Shown: piece after piece, positions 10,733-24,400 of the stretch
Layout: each line of letters starts with the position of its first letter
Position numbering within the stretch: position 1 is the stretch's first letter
NCBI RefSeq assembly: GCF_022539315.1
Contig: NC_066343.1
Span: 49,567,473-49,631,472 of the forward strand
Length of the DNA stretch: 64,000 bases
Source of the DNA: Serinus canaria
Lineage: Eukaryota > Chordata > Aves > Passeriformes > Fringillidae
Direction: 5' to 3'
The notes under the pieces: model-generated
Told to the model about the DNA's origin: nothing
What the model saw: only the letters and a program-made list of their open reading frames with translations
The model's database searches: none
Translations under genes and position numbers: made by a program

Positions 10733-11048
10733 GGAATCTGGACAGGCTGGATCATGGACCAAGGCCAGTGGTGTGAGGTCCAACAAGGCCCAGTGCTGGG
10801 TCCTGCCCTTGGGTCACAGCAGCCCCAGGCAGTGCCACAGGCTGGGGCAGAGTGGCTGCAAAGCTGCCCACAGGAAAAGGAGCTGGGGGTGCTGGTGACA
10901 GCAGCTGAACATGAGCCAGCAGTGCCCAGGTGGCCAAGAAGGCCAATGGCATCCTGGCCTGTGCCAGCAACAGTGTGGCCAGCAGGAGCAGGGCAGGGAC
11001 TGTCCCCCTGTACTCAGCACTGGTGAGACCACAGCTGTTCAGTTTTAA
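10733..11048 (+). mobile_element. CR1 LINE fragment, C-terminal RT part
   Basis: Plus-strand landmarks are ATCTGGACAGGCTGGATCA, AACAAGGCCCAGTGCTGGGT, CAGGCTGGGGCAGAGTGGCT, GAGCTGGGGGTGCTGGTGAC, TGAACATGAGCCAGCAGTG and GGCCAATGGCATCCTGGCCT, all in the order found in CR1 ORF2. It stops abruptly near GTTCAGTTTTA, so the 3' end is missing, probably by deletion, which is unusual because CR1 copies are normally truncated at the 5' side. Small indels break the frame and the ORFs overlapping it are not functional. Confidence 0.85.
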
Positions 11049-12758
11049 GCCTTTCATTCCAAGAAAGAGACATTGAGGTGAACATATCACTTGGGCTGGA
11101 AAATAACTGGAGGTTTTTAAATGAGCAGGTGAAGAATTCTCTTTGTCCAAAAGTAGCTTATATTTGCTGAGCTTCAGACTTCATATATTCTATTCATGAT
11201 AGCCAAAAAAAGGTAAGTACATACATGTGGACAGAGGAAGTTCACCATCCCTAAGAAGCTTTCATGAAAGAGATGTCTGCCTCCAAATGAACACTAAACA
11301 AATTCAGAAGCTAGGGCAAGCACACATTCCTCAGCACAGATGCACATTTTCAGGGTTTTTGCTTATTTATTTGCCAATATCATGCACTACAGAAGAGGTT
11401 TCTGGAAAAAATGCACTGTGCTCTCCCTCAGGGATGAAGCTCAAGGCTTTACTTTCAATTAATTTATTAAAGGGGAAAATGAGAGAAGCAAAGTAATGTT
11501 CGATGAAATGCTGTTTCTGCCAAAAACCTGAAAGCCACTTACACATGTTTTAAATAACTAGTTAAGATGATCCTTGTACAATCCTTCAGTGCCTGTGGGA
11601 ATATAGAGCTTAAGTTTCTACCCATTTTGTTTTGGTCCAGCTAAGTGCTCTTCTAGAGCTTTCCAGAAGAGTTTAGCCTCCTCACACCGTATGTTGTGGA
11701 CTGTATCAGAATACTGTACTGTATTCTTCAAAAAAAAAATCAGTGTTTCCATTTTTATTGGCCAGCTTGTTTCAACATTTGTTTTTGCTCAAGCCCATTG
11801 TAAAATTATATATATATATTTCAGAACTTTTTTATGGTGAGATAACACACGCAATTCCTTTTGTAAGCCTGCCTTATCATGACTCATAAAGGTTAAAGAA
11901 ATAAACAAGACATGGAAATTTTGCCCTCAATGTCTTGACACGTTGCTCCAACCAGTAGAGGAAGGCAGCAGAGATGTGTTGAACTCAATTCACGAGCACA
12001 GACAAGTATCTTAGGTCATGGATGAACAGCAGGTGACAAACAGACACGTCTCCCACCCAAATCACACATTCACATACCAGCCCTGGCCAGTCCCAGGTTA
12101 AAAGTCTGTATTCTTTCATTCCTCTAGAGTAGAGCTCCTCTGTATTACGTGAGTGGCTACCATCAAAATACATTTTAAAATTGGAGACATTAAAAACATG
12201 GTAATAGATAGAGGGGAAAGAAGGAGAGATGTAGTAGCATTAAGAGAGGTGAAAATTTTGAGAGCCAGATAAATTTTTATCTTTATTTTATCAATGCAGT
12301 CTCTGCATAATATTCCAGCATGTCATTTCCTGTGTATTCATACCCTGTGGCCTTTGTGGTCTTTAGGGGTTTAGATACCTTGAGGCCTCTCTTTTCATTT
12401 TCCTGAGCTTGAAGGGAAGACACAGCAAGGTTTACAGACCCTCTTGTCAAAAAAATACTGTCCCACACACATTTTTTCAGGTGCGGATTACAAATTTCCT
12501 TTGTTTTTAAGCTTACCCTTCTTTGAGGGGCCTTATCAGACTCTCTTTGGCTCCCATTGTTGTAACTTGGTCTGCCAAGATGTGTCTGCAGCGTGCTGAT
12601 TGTGAAGAGGTAGATAGAGGAGCTAATTTTCTTATTTTCACACTTTACAGTGCATCCCTTTTACTTCGTTGACTGCGTTGAGGTCCAGATCTGTCTGATA
12701 GGTTTCTGCACCACAGACTGCTGTGCAGGAAATGTACACCTTAGGTTAGCTGTTTCAG
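11049..12758. other. Single-copy DNA, no gene recognised
   Basis: There are short ORFs only. A perfect-looking donor AG/GTAAGT occurs at 11211-11218 on the plus strand, but no convincing exon lies in front of it. A short TA run is near 11808-11819. Confidence 0.35.
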
Positions 12759-12842
12759 CCTGTTTTCTCAGACCACTGGTTGTTCATTGCATGTACAACT
12801 GGTTGTTCATGGCATGTACAACCAGTTGTCTGAGAAAACAGG
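12759..12842. repeat. Inverted repeat with about 33-bp arms plus 23-bp tandem
   Basis: CCTGTTTTCTCAGAC (12759-12773) pairs exactly with GTCTGAGAAAACAGG (12828-12842), and pairing continues inward with about four mismatches. The middle contains two tandem copies of a 23-bp unit starting CTGGTTGTTCAT (from about 12776 and 12799), differing at one position. An inverted and a tandem duplication therefore overlap. Confidence 0.8.
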
Positions 12843-12856
12843 GAGAGCAACAGACA

Positions 12857-12990
12857 CAGATACATCTGTATCTGTTTTTCTACCTGAGCTTCCTCTTCCT
12901 GGGGAGAGGAAGCTCAGGTGGAACAACAGACACAAATGTATCTGTATCTACAGTGAAAACATCCTGGGGGGCCAGCAAACCAGTTGTCTG
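12857..12990. repeat. Second hairpin and flanking direct repeats
   Basis: ACCTGAGCTTCCTCT (12882-12896) pairs perfectly with 12905-12919 around an 8-nt loop. It is flanked by two similar stretches beginning CAACAGACACA (about 12848 and 12923), each followed by a TATCTGTATCT-like block. A further CCAGTTGTCTG copy lies near 12981. With the hairpin just upstream this forms a compact cluster of palindromes and repeats. Confidence 0.75.
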
Positions 12991-15900
12991 TTTTACCCAG
13001 GGGCAGCATCTCAGTGGACCCTGGCAGTAGGGTGCACACCCTTGCAGTCAGGACAATAATGGCTTCATCTCCTTCTTCAAATCACAGTGCAACAGTTGTT
13101 TGTACTTTACTTGTCTTGCTGCTTCTAAAGAATGTCATTAGGAAATGCCTTTTTTTTTTTTCTTCACTCAGGGTGAAGAAAAAAAACCACAAAAAATTTA
13201 CAACAAAAAATTATTTTCTAAATACTGCTTGACTATTGATAGTGTCTATTGAAAATATGCACTGGCTTGTAGAGGATCTGGGTCTAAACTTGACAGGAAC
13301 AATTTTTCCTTTATGATTAGATCAGAACAGATTGCTGAACAAATCATAGTGGCCCCGTTTCCAGAAAAACTTACAACAGAGCTTTATTCCTGCTCCTATC
13401 ATAAAGACTTCCACCAGTATTTCTATTGCAATCTTTATTTTCTAGGGTTTTTAACTGAGCCAGAGCAATTCACTATGGGCTGAAAGTTGTCATTTCATGG
13501 TGTTCAAACCATGAAGAAATCCATATCAGCATAAACTCTGAAAAATAATAGCACAAACTATTTTGAAGGTGGAAAGAAGGCTGGTTGAAGGCAGCAGTTT
13601 CCTACAACCTTATTGTTTAATACACATACAATCAAAGGAACATTTTTTTTTTGTTTTAAGCAAAGATCAGGCATGAGGGAAAGTATGAAGAAACTACTAT
13701 AGCTTTAAAAATTTCTAGTAGAGGGTAATACCCCCATCCCATAATAGGTCAACATGGACAAAACCTTTCTCTGTGGTGGACTTCATATGCTATATCTGTA
13801 AATTTCCAGTGGACCTCACTGTCACACAAATAAGAAGGCAGAAGACACGGGGCCAAGTTCTTAAGTGATATGTATTGATAATTGTAAACTGGTATAAAAA
13901 AAATAGCTGCCATGGAGCTCAAGCAACTCCAGATTACTTACAGGGTCTAACTTCTATAGGAATCAATTGCTCATTTATTGACTTGCAGACACAGCTGGGT
14001 TGACTAGGGACAGCTTTTTGAACCTATGTCTAAACCCTAGTCATCTGAAAGCTTCAATTTCTAACATCTTCTTTGCAACAGACTGTGCTCTCATTTACTG
14101 GTATCTGCTTCTATTCCAGCTGTTCCTCTTGCTTGTCAGTCCTGGAGCAGTCTCAAAGCAGGACCTTTTTTGTACAGAGTGTTTGCATGGCACCTAGCAC
14201 AGTAAAATGTCATTTTTACCTGAGTCCTCTGGACTTTGTTGTATTACAGGAGTCACAGTGAATAATAGAAAGCCCTGTTACTTCACTCATTGACTTCCAT
14301 AAAAAGTGAAAAATCTCATCCCTCAAGGCTGGAGTTGAGCCTGTAATAGATCTGCAAGGTATGAGTTGGAATCCATGTTTTCCATATTGTATCTCATGAG
14401 TTTGGCTCCAGGGTTTTGGTTATGGCCCATCTTTATTACTAAACCATTTTTCTTCCTTCCTCTGAAACATCCTCCCTACACCAAACAAGATGACCTGGGA
14501 GAGTGAGTATAATTCACATTATTGCACATATTTTTTTTCTGCTTTAATTTTATCTCCAAAAGATATTAAATCTACATTTATTAAATGGAGTTACTCTTCC
14601 AGCCTGCAGGCATCAGCCCAGTGTCTTGAAAGATGTAACAATGAAGTCTATGATTAAAACCATTTTTGGAAAATATGAACAAATGATAACCAGTTGTGAT
14701 AGTTTTCTACATTTTTATAATATCTAAAAATACGTTCAAATATCCAAAAACGAACCTGTGATTTGATTTATTCTCAAGTCCCCTGAAGTGTTTAATAAGT
14801 ACAATATGGTACAACTAAAATCATGCTTATTACTACTATTAGCTTGGTAATTCTCCAAGATGAAATCATACTTTTTAGGTTATAAATATACATTTTTATT
14901 GTTGATTTTATGCTGCATTTTGAAATACTGCTTCTCTGCTTTCATATTTTCAGTGCTGTATTACAGTACCATAAATCAGCCCAGCAGTAAAGGAATTCTA
15001 ATTGGTATCAGGTGATTTTTTTTTAAAGTAGAGAAAAAGTTAAACTTATATCCTTTTGAATAGATAAAATCCTTCAAAGCTCTTTAAAAAATCAGATGTG
15101 TCTAGAACAATCTGATTTTTTTTTTGAAAGACTAATCAGATAAAAGTATGCATTGTGCACATCAAATATATGTATGAGCTCAAAAACATCATAAAAGATA
15201 CCTCTAGATGTCTAACCAAGTGCAGAGAATCTTTACCATGGTATTTTTCCACTCCTGTCAATGCTGTTTCAATTTTCCCATCCCACTAACTACGCAAGGT
15301 TGAACTTCTGTTCTGCCTCCTTCTTATTCAAGCATTTCATTGGCCTTTCAATTAGAAGAAAAAAACAACAAAAGAAAACCCCACCCCAATGGCATTACAG
15401 CAATACATTCCCAATGTCTCAGCACCTCTGTAGAGCCAGCTTGATCCTTAAACCATTGATTCTTTCCGTAATGGACTTGCATAAAAACAGTCTCTACATC
15501 CATCTGTACCTCATCCAATGCAGTAGTCAGTCAAGCAAGTCACAATCAACCACGCATTTATGTGCCAAGAGCTGGCATTTATCCCAAAAAGTAGAACTCT
15601 GTGGGTGGGTGAAGAAAACAGCATCAAATTAATAGCTTTGGTAAAAAATGCCAGAAAACACACTGTATGCAAGATATTTCTAAACAAGATTTTGGACTTC
15701 CCTTTTCCCTAGAATTACACAAAAGAATCCTTAGAAACATTGGCTTCCAAGGAAAAATGTACAGCAGTCATAAGAAATTCTGATATAGATTTAATTCTTG
15801 TGTGCTGCTTTGGTAGAGATCAAGAGGACAGGAGAGGGAAGGCATCAGATGGAGTTAGGAAGTATGAACAGAGTCCATGCCACAATTCGCAGGAGCCATG

Positions 15901-18900
15901 GACCTGAACTGGAGGCCAGGTCTGGCTCTTCCATGAGTGCTTCTGCAGCCCCTCAAAAAGAGAAGCATTTTAGGGGTTTAGAGCATTCAGAGGGCAGCGT
16001 CACAGGTTACAGTGTAATCCTGCAGTTTTTAATTTGAGCTTTTGGGCAGTGTGGGATATTTCCATAGCCCCTTAAACGGTCCTGATACTTTTTCCCTCCC
16101 AGGGAAAGCAGGAACACCACAATGCACTGTCTGATGTTTCCAAGGGAAGAGAAATATGCAAAAGTGGTAGTCCTCGTACTTTGCCAGTCATCCCTACACT
16201 CTAAATTAATGGTATTTTGAGGAAAAGCCCTAAAACTAATGGGATTGATTACTCAATACTCAATATGGAGTTAAGGTTTTTTAAATTTTTTAATTTTTTT
16301 TTTATTCTTTCAGAGAGACTATATTGCTCTAAATTCAGAAGCTGCTAAAAAACAGTAAGTTGACAGAGCAGCTCTGTCATGAAGGCCAGAAGTAACATTA
16401 AAACAGAAATAGATCCAAATAAAAATCATGTTAAGCAGATATTCAGCAGAAAGGCATCTCAGTAAAGATGAAACAAGCAAAAGACTATATATACACACCT
16501 TGTACAGCTGCTCAGGGTCATATGAGAACCAGATGGAGAAAATCAAGAGATAAATGAGGTTGAAAGGGACATATTTGGGAAGATAAAACATAGCACAGAA
16601 AGTCACCCTACTTTGGGCCAAAGAAAGCCTACAGCACTGAAATTAGAAAATATTATGTCATTTGGAGGTAAAATCTAACACCAACAGAATGGAATGCATA
16701 CATTTTTACATCCCCTGAACTTTTGATACAGGAAGGAGAAGGGATTCTTCTTGAAGGAAAGTGGAAACAATTTGAGATTCCTCTGCAGTGAGTAGAAACA
16801 CAAGCCTGGCATAAAAGATCATGTGATAGAGTGAAGACTCTTGCTATTTCTGTGATGCTTAGGCAGTCATTAATATCCTCTGCTGAGTTTTTCAGTTGTA
16901 GGGAAAGACTGGTGTGAACTGGCTGCTGTCTCCTTTTTCCCTTGCAGATTGAAGGACTTCTGCAGGGGGGATATCTCCTCAATATCCATCCTATTTCCCA
17001 TTGTTTTTCCAGTAATGTAGCAATGTAACATAGTAATTTTCAACTAGAAAATACAAGATATGGGAGTTTCTTCTGGAATTTCAGGCATGGATCAAGGACT
17101 GCAGCAAGTGAGCAGGCAAGCAGACAGCCTATACTCACCCTTTAACTCACCTTGGATCCTCTCCAATGCCCACTGAGGATGGCTGTCTCAATGGACAGGC
17201 TCCTGGCAGTAGAGAGGAGAGCTGGAAAGTCACAGAACATCTCTACCCATGGGTATTTACTAGCTATTGTGAGAGCATTTACTTATTTTGGATGTTTATA
17301 AACTCTTGTTGAAACACAAGGCCTACATGGATTCGTCTAAATCCTGATCCTTTTGATCTGGAAAACCTTCAGTAAATGAAAAAAAATCTATCTCATCTCT
17401 TACTTCAGAACATCGTGTATAGTTTATAACCTCGGAACCCATAGCTTAGATTTAATGGTTATCATATAACATCTGTTTAATTTTAAAATTTATATGGAGG
17501 CTTTTTTGGAAATCCCATGCAGTTTTTCAACTTTCTGTCTTCTCTATGCACACAGAGGATGTAGAAAATTAATTTCCTGTGTAAAAATACAAGATGACAG
17601 AAGGTCCAAGGTTAAACCTATTTACAAAGAAAATCACTGCCAGTGTTTAGAAAATGCTGCTTTTATTTGAAATATTTGGAGGTGTACCTGGCTTCCCACG
17701 TCCTTGTGGTATTTAAGTGTATAAGGCTTTCTGTCCAATAAACTGTAGTGGAAAAACTCCTCTGTATTGATTTTTCCCTGAAGAATTGTGAACTGTCTAC
17801 TCATTTGGTGATCCATTTGTTTTAATAAAGAAGACAAACCTGTAGAAGTTTCTTATTTCCCCACCCCTCTGGCCTCTTGTGAAAAGTATTACCATGCTGC
17901 AGAGGCCAGAGACAAAACCAGATGTCACTGGCTGACATCTACTTTACTACTTTATAGCCAAGTTCATTTACAGGAGGGTGGGAAGGCAGATCTCCTTTCC
18001 TCCTACGAAAAATGAAAGGTGAAGAAACACAAAGCCTGGATGTGGCTGAAGACTGTAGCAAGGGTCTCAGTGGCAGCAAAGCATGACCCTTGTTTCTTCC
18101 ACTTTCACTGATGCACTGAAGTAAATTAGGATAGAAAGATTTGTTATTCTGAAAGAGAAGATAAGAAAAGAAGGTCTGTTGAAAGAGATAATTAATTCAT
18201 CATCTCAGCCCATTTTGGGGTGGGAATCATTACTTACTATTTCATAAGGCCAGTTTGAAATGGATCAGGTTTTTATCCAATTGCAGTGTCCAGCCAATCT
18301 GTTGCAGTACAGAGAACCGTGAAGGCAGCTGACACCCTCATTCCCCATCTCAGGAAAAAGGGGAAAGGCTGAACAGAAATCCCTGTTATTAGCAGGACCA
18401 CTTGGATGGCAGTAGGGAGGAGCATCTCGGCTCTTAAATAAGGTAGGAGATAAACAGGAGGTGATACCCAGGCATCTGACAAGCATGAGTGTGATGATGC
18501 TGTGACCCACTGTCTGGGACATTATCACCACCCTACCCTGCTTCAGCTAGCAGGTTTTGGGCTCCCAAACCTTCTGCACCAATCCAGGAGGACAAGAGCC
18601 GCTGGCAAACCAATTCTGCCAGCGACACATGCCAGCTGAAAACGCTTGAAAAAGTTGCAGTCTATGTCCACTAAACAGAGAGCAAGTGCAGAAGCAGCAG
18701 GAAGTACTGCATACTCCAGAGTTTGTCTGACCCTATCTAGAGAGCGTGGTTCCTCTTTTTCAGGACACCTCTGGAGACCTTGAAACAGACTGTTGTGCTG
18801 GATAATTCCTTTTTACTGTTCCCTCCACAAAGAAAATTTCTAAACAAGTCTCCATCTTACATTAGAAAGGCTCTCAGAAGGTCTGAATTCCCTACAGGAC

Positions 18901-21061
18901 TGCTTAAAAAAGCTCTATTGGCAATTTCGTGACTGTTCATGTTAAAACCCGCGATATTGAAACCTGCAAGTAGACTGGAGGCTGATTTAGCAGAGCACAA
19001 GCCATGTTTGCATTAGGCACTAGCCATGACTAGCCTTCAAGCACTTCCTTAATGTCAAGGTACTGACATTTCTTACTCATTTCTGTTCCAAACACTCCTA
19101 ATTTTCAGGCTCAGTTTTCACTAATCTGCACTTTCCTCCTGGGCTTAAGCATTTAGATGATGTTCTCACCCATCAGCTTTTGAGTGGGCTGTAGACCCAG
19201 GACTGGCAAAGCAGTGACACCTTGGGATCAAATGCCCTTGCAGTAAAACCAGTGAAGTTTCATTGCTCCAAATAATTATGCAGAGGTTAACAAATAGATG
19301 ACTTTGCTGATGAAGTCCAAGACATACAATTCGCTCAGGCATCAGTTTTCTGACAAGGTGTTAAAAACACTAAGAGCATATTTTCATCAGTAAAAGAGGT
19401 TTATACAATTTAATGTGAGTAGAGTCTGTTGAATTTAAAGGTGTTAGTTTTACAGCCCCCTTTTCTGGATAGAACCATTATCTAAGGAACTATATATAAT
19501 GAAGATTAACTGTCCAGAAACTGAAGAGGTAGGCTAAGACAAGGCAAGCTGGCCATGGGTAGGATTTGCTACTTTTCCCTCTTCTCCACGTGCTTTTCCA
19601 TTCTTTCAAGCCCTGGGAACATTCTTAGTAATTCAGATTATTACTGATAGCAATAAATCATCTCAGCCTCTGCTATGGCCTCAAAGAAAAAGCAGTAAAA
19701 TACTTCACTAAATAAAAGGTACCAGAATTAGCTGAACTTTTGAAAAATGACAGCTCATCCACAGGGAAGGATAAAAAAAAACAGTGTAAAAACTGGAAAA
19801 CATTTTGTTGCAGAAGAAAATTTAAAAAGATGTCAGAATTGCTCAGAGTAGCTGTAGACTAAGTAATGAAGGAAATCCAAGACTAGCAGCATTCTGTCCA
19901 CCAAGAGAAGTAGAGGGCTGATGACTTAAATATTTGTATTTGGACACTTTACTCGTCATTTCACTCTTTATCAGCCTGAGGAATCTCACTCACTCTTTGT
20001 GTCTAAAATGGCTCAATGAAACAGCTCCTTTCTTAAATGAAAAATGCACTGGCAACACCCAAGCAGAACAAGGGACAAGTCACCTGTTTTACAAGCATTA
20101 CTTGCTGTTTTGCTCTATGGCATGTGCAATTTTATAGTATTATTAAGACCTTTCATGAAAAGAATGAAAGAAAAGATAGAGTTTCCTTCTCAGTGGCTGT
20201 ACAATAGAAAATTAAAGGAAATATTGAAGCATGGTATGTGGTTTCTCGTCTGGATAATATTAGCTAGTATTTTTTTATAAGCTACAGTATCATACAGATT
20301 TCTGATTGCTACTGACTTTCTTATACATACGTCTTCCTATTAATCATAAAATACAGTGCTTTTTTGTTTTTTGCCAATTTATCTACTATTAGAAACCTCT
20401 TTCCTAGATAATTTTTACATGCATTTGGGGTGGCTGTAAAATAAAATGGTAATTTTCTGGTTTGTGTGTAAAGAAGCTTTAGGTTATGTACTGTATTATA
20501 TTACTAAGCTGTAATAGATAGAAAATACAACATTAGCTTAGATGGAGAGATCACCAAAACTGCATTCAAGACTACCATTCAGAGACACAATTGAAAATGT
20601 TCTAAACAGAAAATCTCTTTTGAGACGTCTGCAAGGATAATATTAGTGTTAAAGGGAAGGATCTTGGTAGAACTTACTGAAATCTGGATCTGTTAAAAAG
20701 CATGAAATGATGGTGTTATTCTCTCCATCTTGGTAATACCAGAGGATCTATACACACTCCAATGTTCCATCTCTGCTTTTACTCTCTTTTCTCATTTATA
20801 TGCATCTCAATGTCATGTTCAAGTGTATTTGGACCAACACTCCCCACACAACAAATGCATAACTTTTTCTAGTATTTAAAATCATGTTCTTCCTCCAGAG
20901 TCCCTCCAAACCTATACCTGAAGAAGAACATGAGCTGTTCTACTTCCTCACAAGAAAGAAATCAACCCAAGTTTAGAAAATAATAGAGAAATTGAAAGAA
21001 TATGCCAGGAGGGCAAAACATTTTCTATTCAAAATTCCCTGTGGCCATAGCATGAGAGAAG
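12991..21061. other. Single-copy AT-rich DNA, no gene recognised
   Basis: About 8 kb with scattered ORFs under 125 codons and no family I can name. Short A and T runs are common. A hairpin AAAATCAGA...TCTGATTTT lies near 15088-15121. I see no LTR or CR1 sequence. Confidence 0.35.
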
Positions 21062-21430
21062 ACCCCCCAGGAATTTTTGCCTTTTTTTTTTTTTTCTTTT
21101 TTCCCAGTTTACTGGGCCCCTCTAAAAAGATGTATCATATTCACTGCTGAGTTTCGTATTTTGCAATCTGCTCGAATCACGTGGTGTGCGGCTTCTACTA
21201 TGCCACTTGTTGTGAGGGTTCATTGTAGACCCTCTAATGAGCCTGCCATGCTCCTACGGCATGCACAGCACCATCTTCTCAATCATGCCTTTCAAGAGAT
21301 TAAGATTCAGTGATGCAATACAGCCCATGACACAAAGCCTCTTTTCAAACATAAAAGAGCCAATTGTTTTTACAACCTCCAAGCATGCACAATCTCTGCT
21401 TTACATGTCCATGCAATAAACGGCCTAAAA
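21062..21430 (+). other. Candidate conserved element or alternative exon
   Basis: A 30-base pyrimidine tract ending TTTTTTCCCAG (21097-21107) has the form of a 3' splice acceptor. It is followed by sequence unlike its surroundings, with several retained CpGs, an E-box CACGTG (about 21179) and a continuous frame to 21313. A possible donor TT/GTGAGG lies near 21210. I do not recognise a protein in the frame. It could equally be a conserved non-coding element. The call rests on sequence character only. Confidence 0.3.
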
Positions 21431-24400
21431 GTTTCATATCCTCCTTGCAGTATGGAACTTGACCCTTGAAAATCCCTCATGACAATTCAACTAGTAGAAC
21501 GGAAATCTTTTCCCAGTACCCTAAGGATTCTGGCAAAATATTTGTACTATTTCCATGTATACATGCTCCGCTACACAGTCCTCCTTGCATATTACAAAAA
21601 CTAACAACATTTTTGAAGCTATGTATATTCTGTCCTGTCCATAAACTATTTCAGCTGCCTCCTGACTCCTCAGAATTAATTTCTTTTACTCCCAGGTCCA
21701 TCAAGCAGGAGCTGCATTTCAGAGTGTAGCTAAAAGCTCTCTTAGGCCAGCACTCACAGCATTAACACAAGAGTTAAGAGATGGGAGACACAAAGAAACT
21801 GATATTTACGGGCAGTAGGAAGTGCTCAAAGATTTCTGCTCCCACTGATTCCAGGTTTAAGGATAAGCTGTTGGAGCATCAGGGCACAACACTTGGCCTG
21901 GGGCAGGGAACGCCCCTGCACAGTTGGCACCCCTGGTGCAGAAATCTTAGCAATTCACAGTCTTGTCTGTTTCATACCTGTTCTCCAGTTTCTCAAGAGC
22001 ACTTTGAATTCTCATCCTGTCCTTTGACAACTTGTCTTGTTCAACTTTCCGTTGTTTATTAATTGAATGAGAAAGCTATCTGCCCCAAAGAGTTAGAGAA
22101 AATATAGTATCTCCAGTTCAACCAGGAGAGATGCAAGGCTTTTGGGGAATAATAATCATCTGCATCAAAAGGTGATGGGCAGGCCCTTGCAGAGACAGCA
22201 AAAGGGCTGAAGGTTGCACCTTCAGTGCACAAGGAGCACGTATGTCAAAAAGAACTAGTTCCAGGGAAAAAAATTCAATTCTCCTACCAAAATGGATAAT
22301 CAAGATTATAATCTACTGCATGCACAAATGAATTCTTCTATTCCATGTGGCTTTGGTAAGTCTGTAGTGCAGGAGAGGCTTGGCCCTTTCTTCAAGGAGT
22401 CATGAGAATGACTAGAAGAAATTTGTATTCATGGAAATCCTGAAGCATTTTAAAGTTTAGATTGGAGAAGAGAAGACCAAGGAAAGACAGTAGTAACAGT
22501 CTTCAGCTGGGTTAAGGATGCCAGCAAAAAAAAAAAAAGGAAAGAAAATCTTCCCTGTGTCCAGTAAGATTTTAAAAATTTAATTATCCTCAGTACCGGC
22601 AAGAAAGAATAAGGTCAAATGTTATAAGTTTTTCATGCCAGTAACAAAAAACTGTTGGGAAGTTTTGCCATACTGAGTTACACCCAGTAGGGGAGCTCAC
22701 TAAGGGCAGAGTAAAAAAAAATGAGAGATGTTGGCAAAAATCTGCAAAAAAAAATAAATAAGAGATGTTGGCATAGTTATGCTGGGCTGGGATATGGGAG
22801 TAACGCCCTTGAGCTGTCCTGTCCTGAATCTTACAAGGAATCCATGTCCTATCCCCAGTGAAATCTCAAGGGATGTAGATGTTTTAGTGAACGTCCCCAC
22901 CCACCTGGTTTCAGAGCACGGAATATTCCATCCTGACCACCCCACTGGCGCTGAAGGAAGCGTGTTTGCACAGTGCTGCTGACCTCTCTGGCATCATGCC
23001 AGGTGTGCACATGGGCTGAGGGGGAGCAGGGAGTTGGTTTCTCACTTGATCTGACCACGCCAGCCCACCACACAGCCCTGGCCCAGCAACTCCCTTTTCC
23101 AGAACCAAGTTGCCTCAAGTCAGCACACGCCTGTGAAACAAACTGTCAAGGTGGTGAGAAAAAACACTGGAGCAGAGGTGAGAGGTGGGGAGTCAGTGCC
23201 AGCTGCAAGACAGACCTTGAGGAGTCAGGCCAGCTGCCCCTCCAATGATGCCTCAGAAGTTCACTGCGTGGCACTGTCATCTCTTATTCTCACCCCACAT
23301 GCCAGCAGACTTTTGGAAGGAGCCTTGGTCCAGAAGTTTTTTTCATTGTACCCTTCTTCTTTCCCCTGTCACATGCTTTCCACTGCACATGTACTTACAC
23401 TCATTCCTTCTGTTACCAGCCACAGGAAAACTGCCTTCTTGGATTTCTAGAGGTTTTTTACATTGCTCAGTTGTTTTAATATAAAACCACAGCTCCTCTT
23501 GTTAGTGAATGCAAGCATTTCAAACTGTAATATAATGTGCCATAAACGACATTCCATGCCATAAAATGTTGCAGAAAGATATACTTTTACCCCTAAAAGC
23601 AGTGGCTGGATTCTGCTGAACTGAATTTAGTGGAGATTCAATCAAAACTGAGACGAAAGAAAAGAACAAGATTCCAGGTTCACTACAGAGTTCACTCACA
23701 GTTTTTCCTGTCCCCGACAATAAGAGGATTACCTTAAATCAAGAGCATCAGTGTCAATGAGAACCAGAAAACTTAATACATAGAAGGACAAGGAGATCAA
23801 AGCTTAGCACCTGGAGAATACCACATGCTCTGGATTAATAAAACAATACATTCTGTTACATAAATCTTGGGCAAGGTTATTCATGGACAAACATACAAAA
23901 AAGAAATTACTGTAGAGCTCAGATAACAGATATTTAATACTGGTGCTCTCTCTATCAGAGAATATCCTCTCACATTATAGGAGTGTTGACACAGAGCAAT
24001 GAGATATTATTTTGTTTTAAACAGTTTTAGTCTAAACTTGACATTACTGGTTTTGGACCTGGATACTGCACATCTGCAAGTCAGCGGAAATACCAAAATC
24101 TTGCATGCTCCTTTGATTGTTACATTTAAGGTATCATATATGCTACCAGCTCAGCTGCTGCAAGGCATTAAAGTCCATTACTCCAAGCTTGTAAAGTACT
24201 TTGGAAATACTATAGACAAGGATTAGAGAAGATGAGTATTCCACATGGCTTCAGAAGGGATGATAAACAGAGGGTAAAAGCACTGTAGTTAAAGTGATAT
24301 ATTGATTGCATGTGGGGAGCAAGAGAAAGAGATCCCTTCTGATGAGTATTTTGTTGAGTGGTTTTGAATTATATGCTTTTATCAGGCAGTTATGTTTCTA

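Noticed and set aside
10622..11150. Overlapping ORFs of 109-134 codons
   Set aside because: They cover a frameshifted CR1 fragment, mostly in wrong frames.
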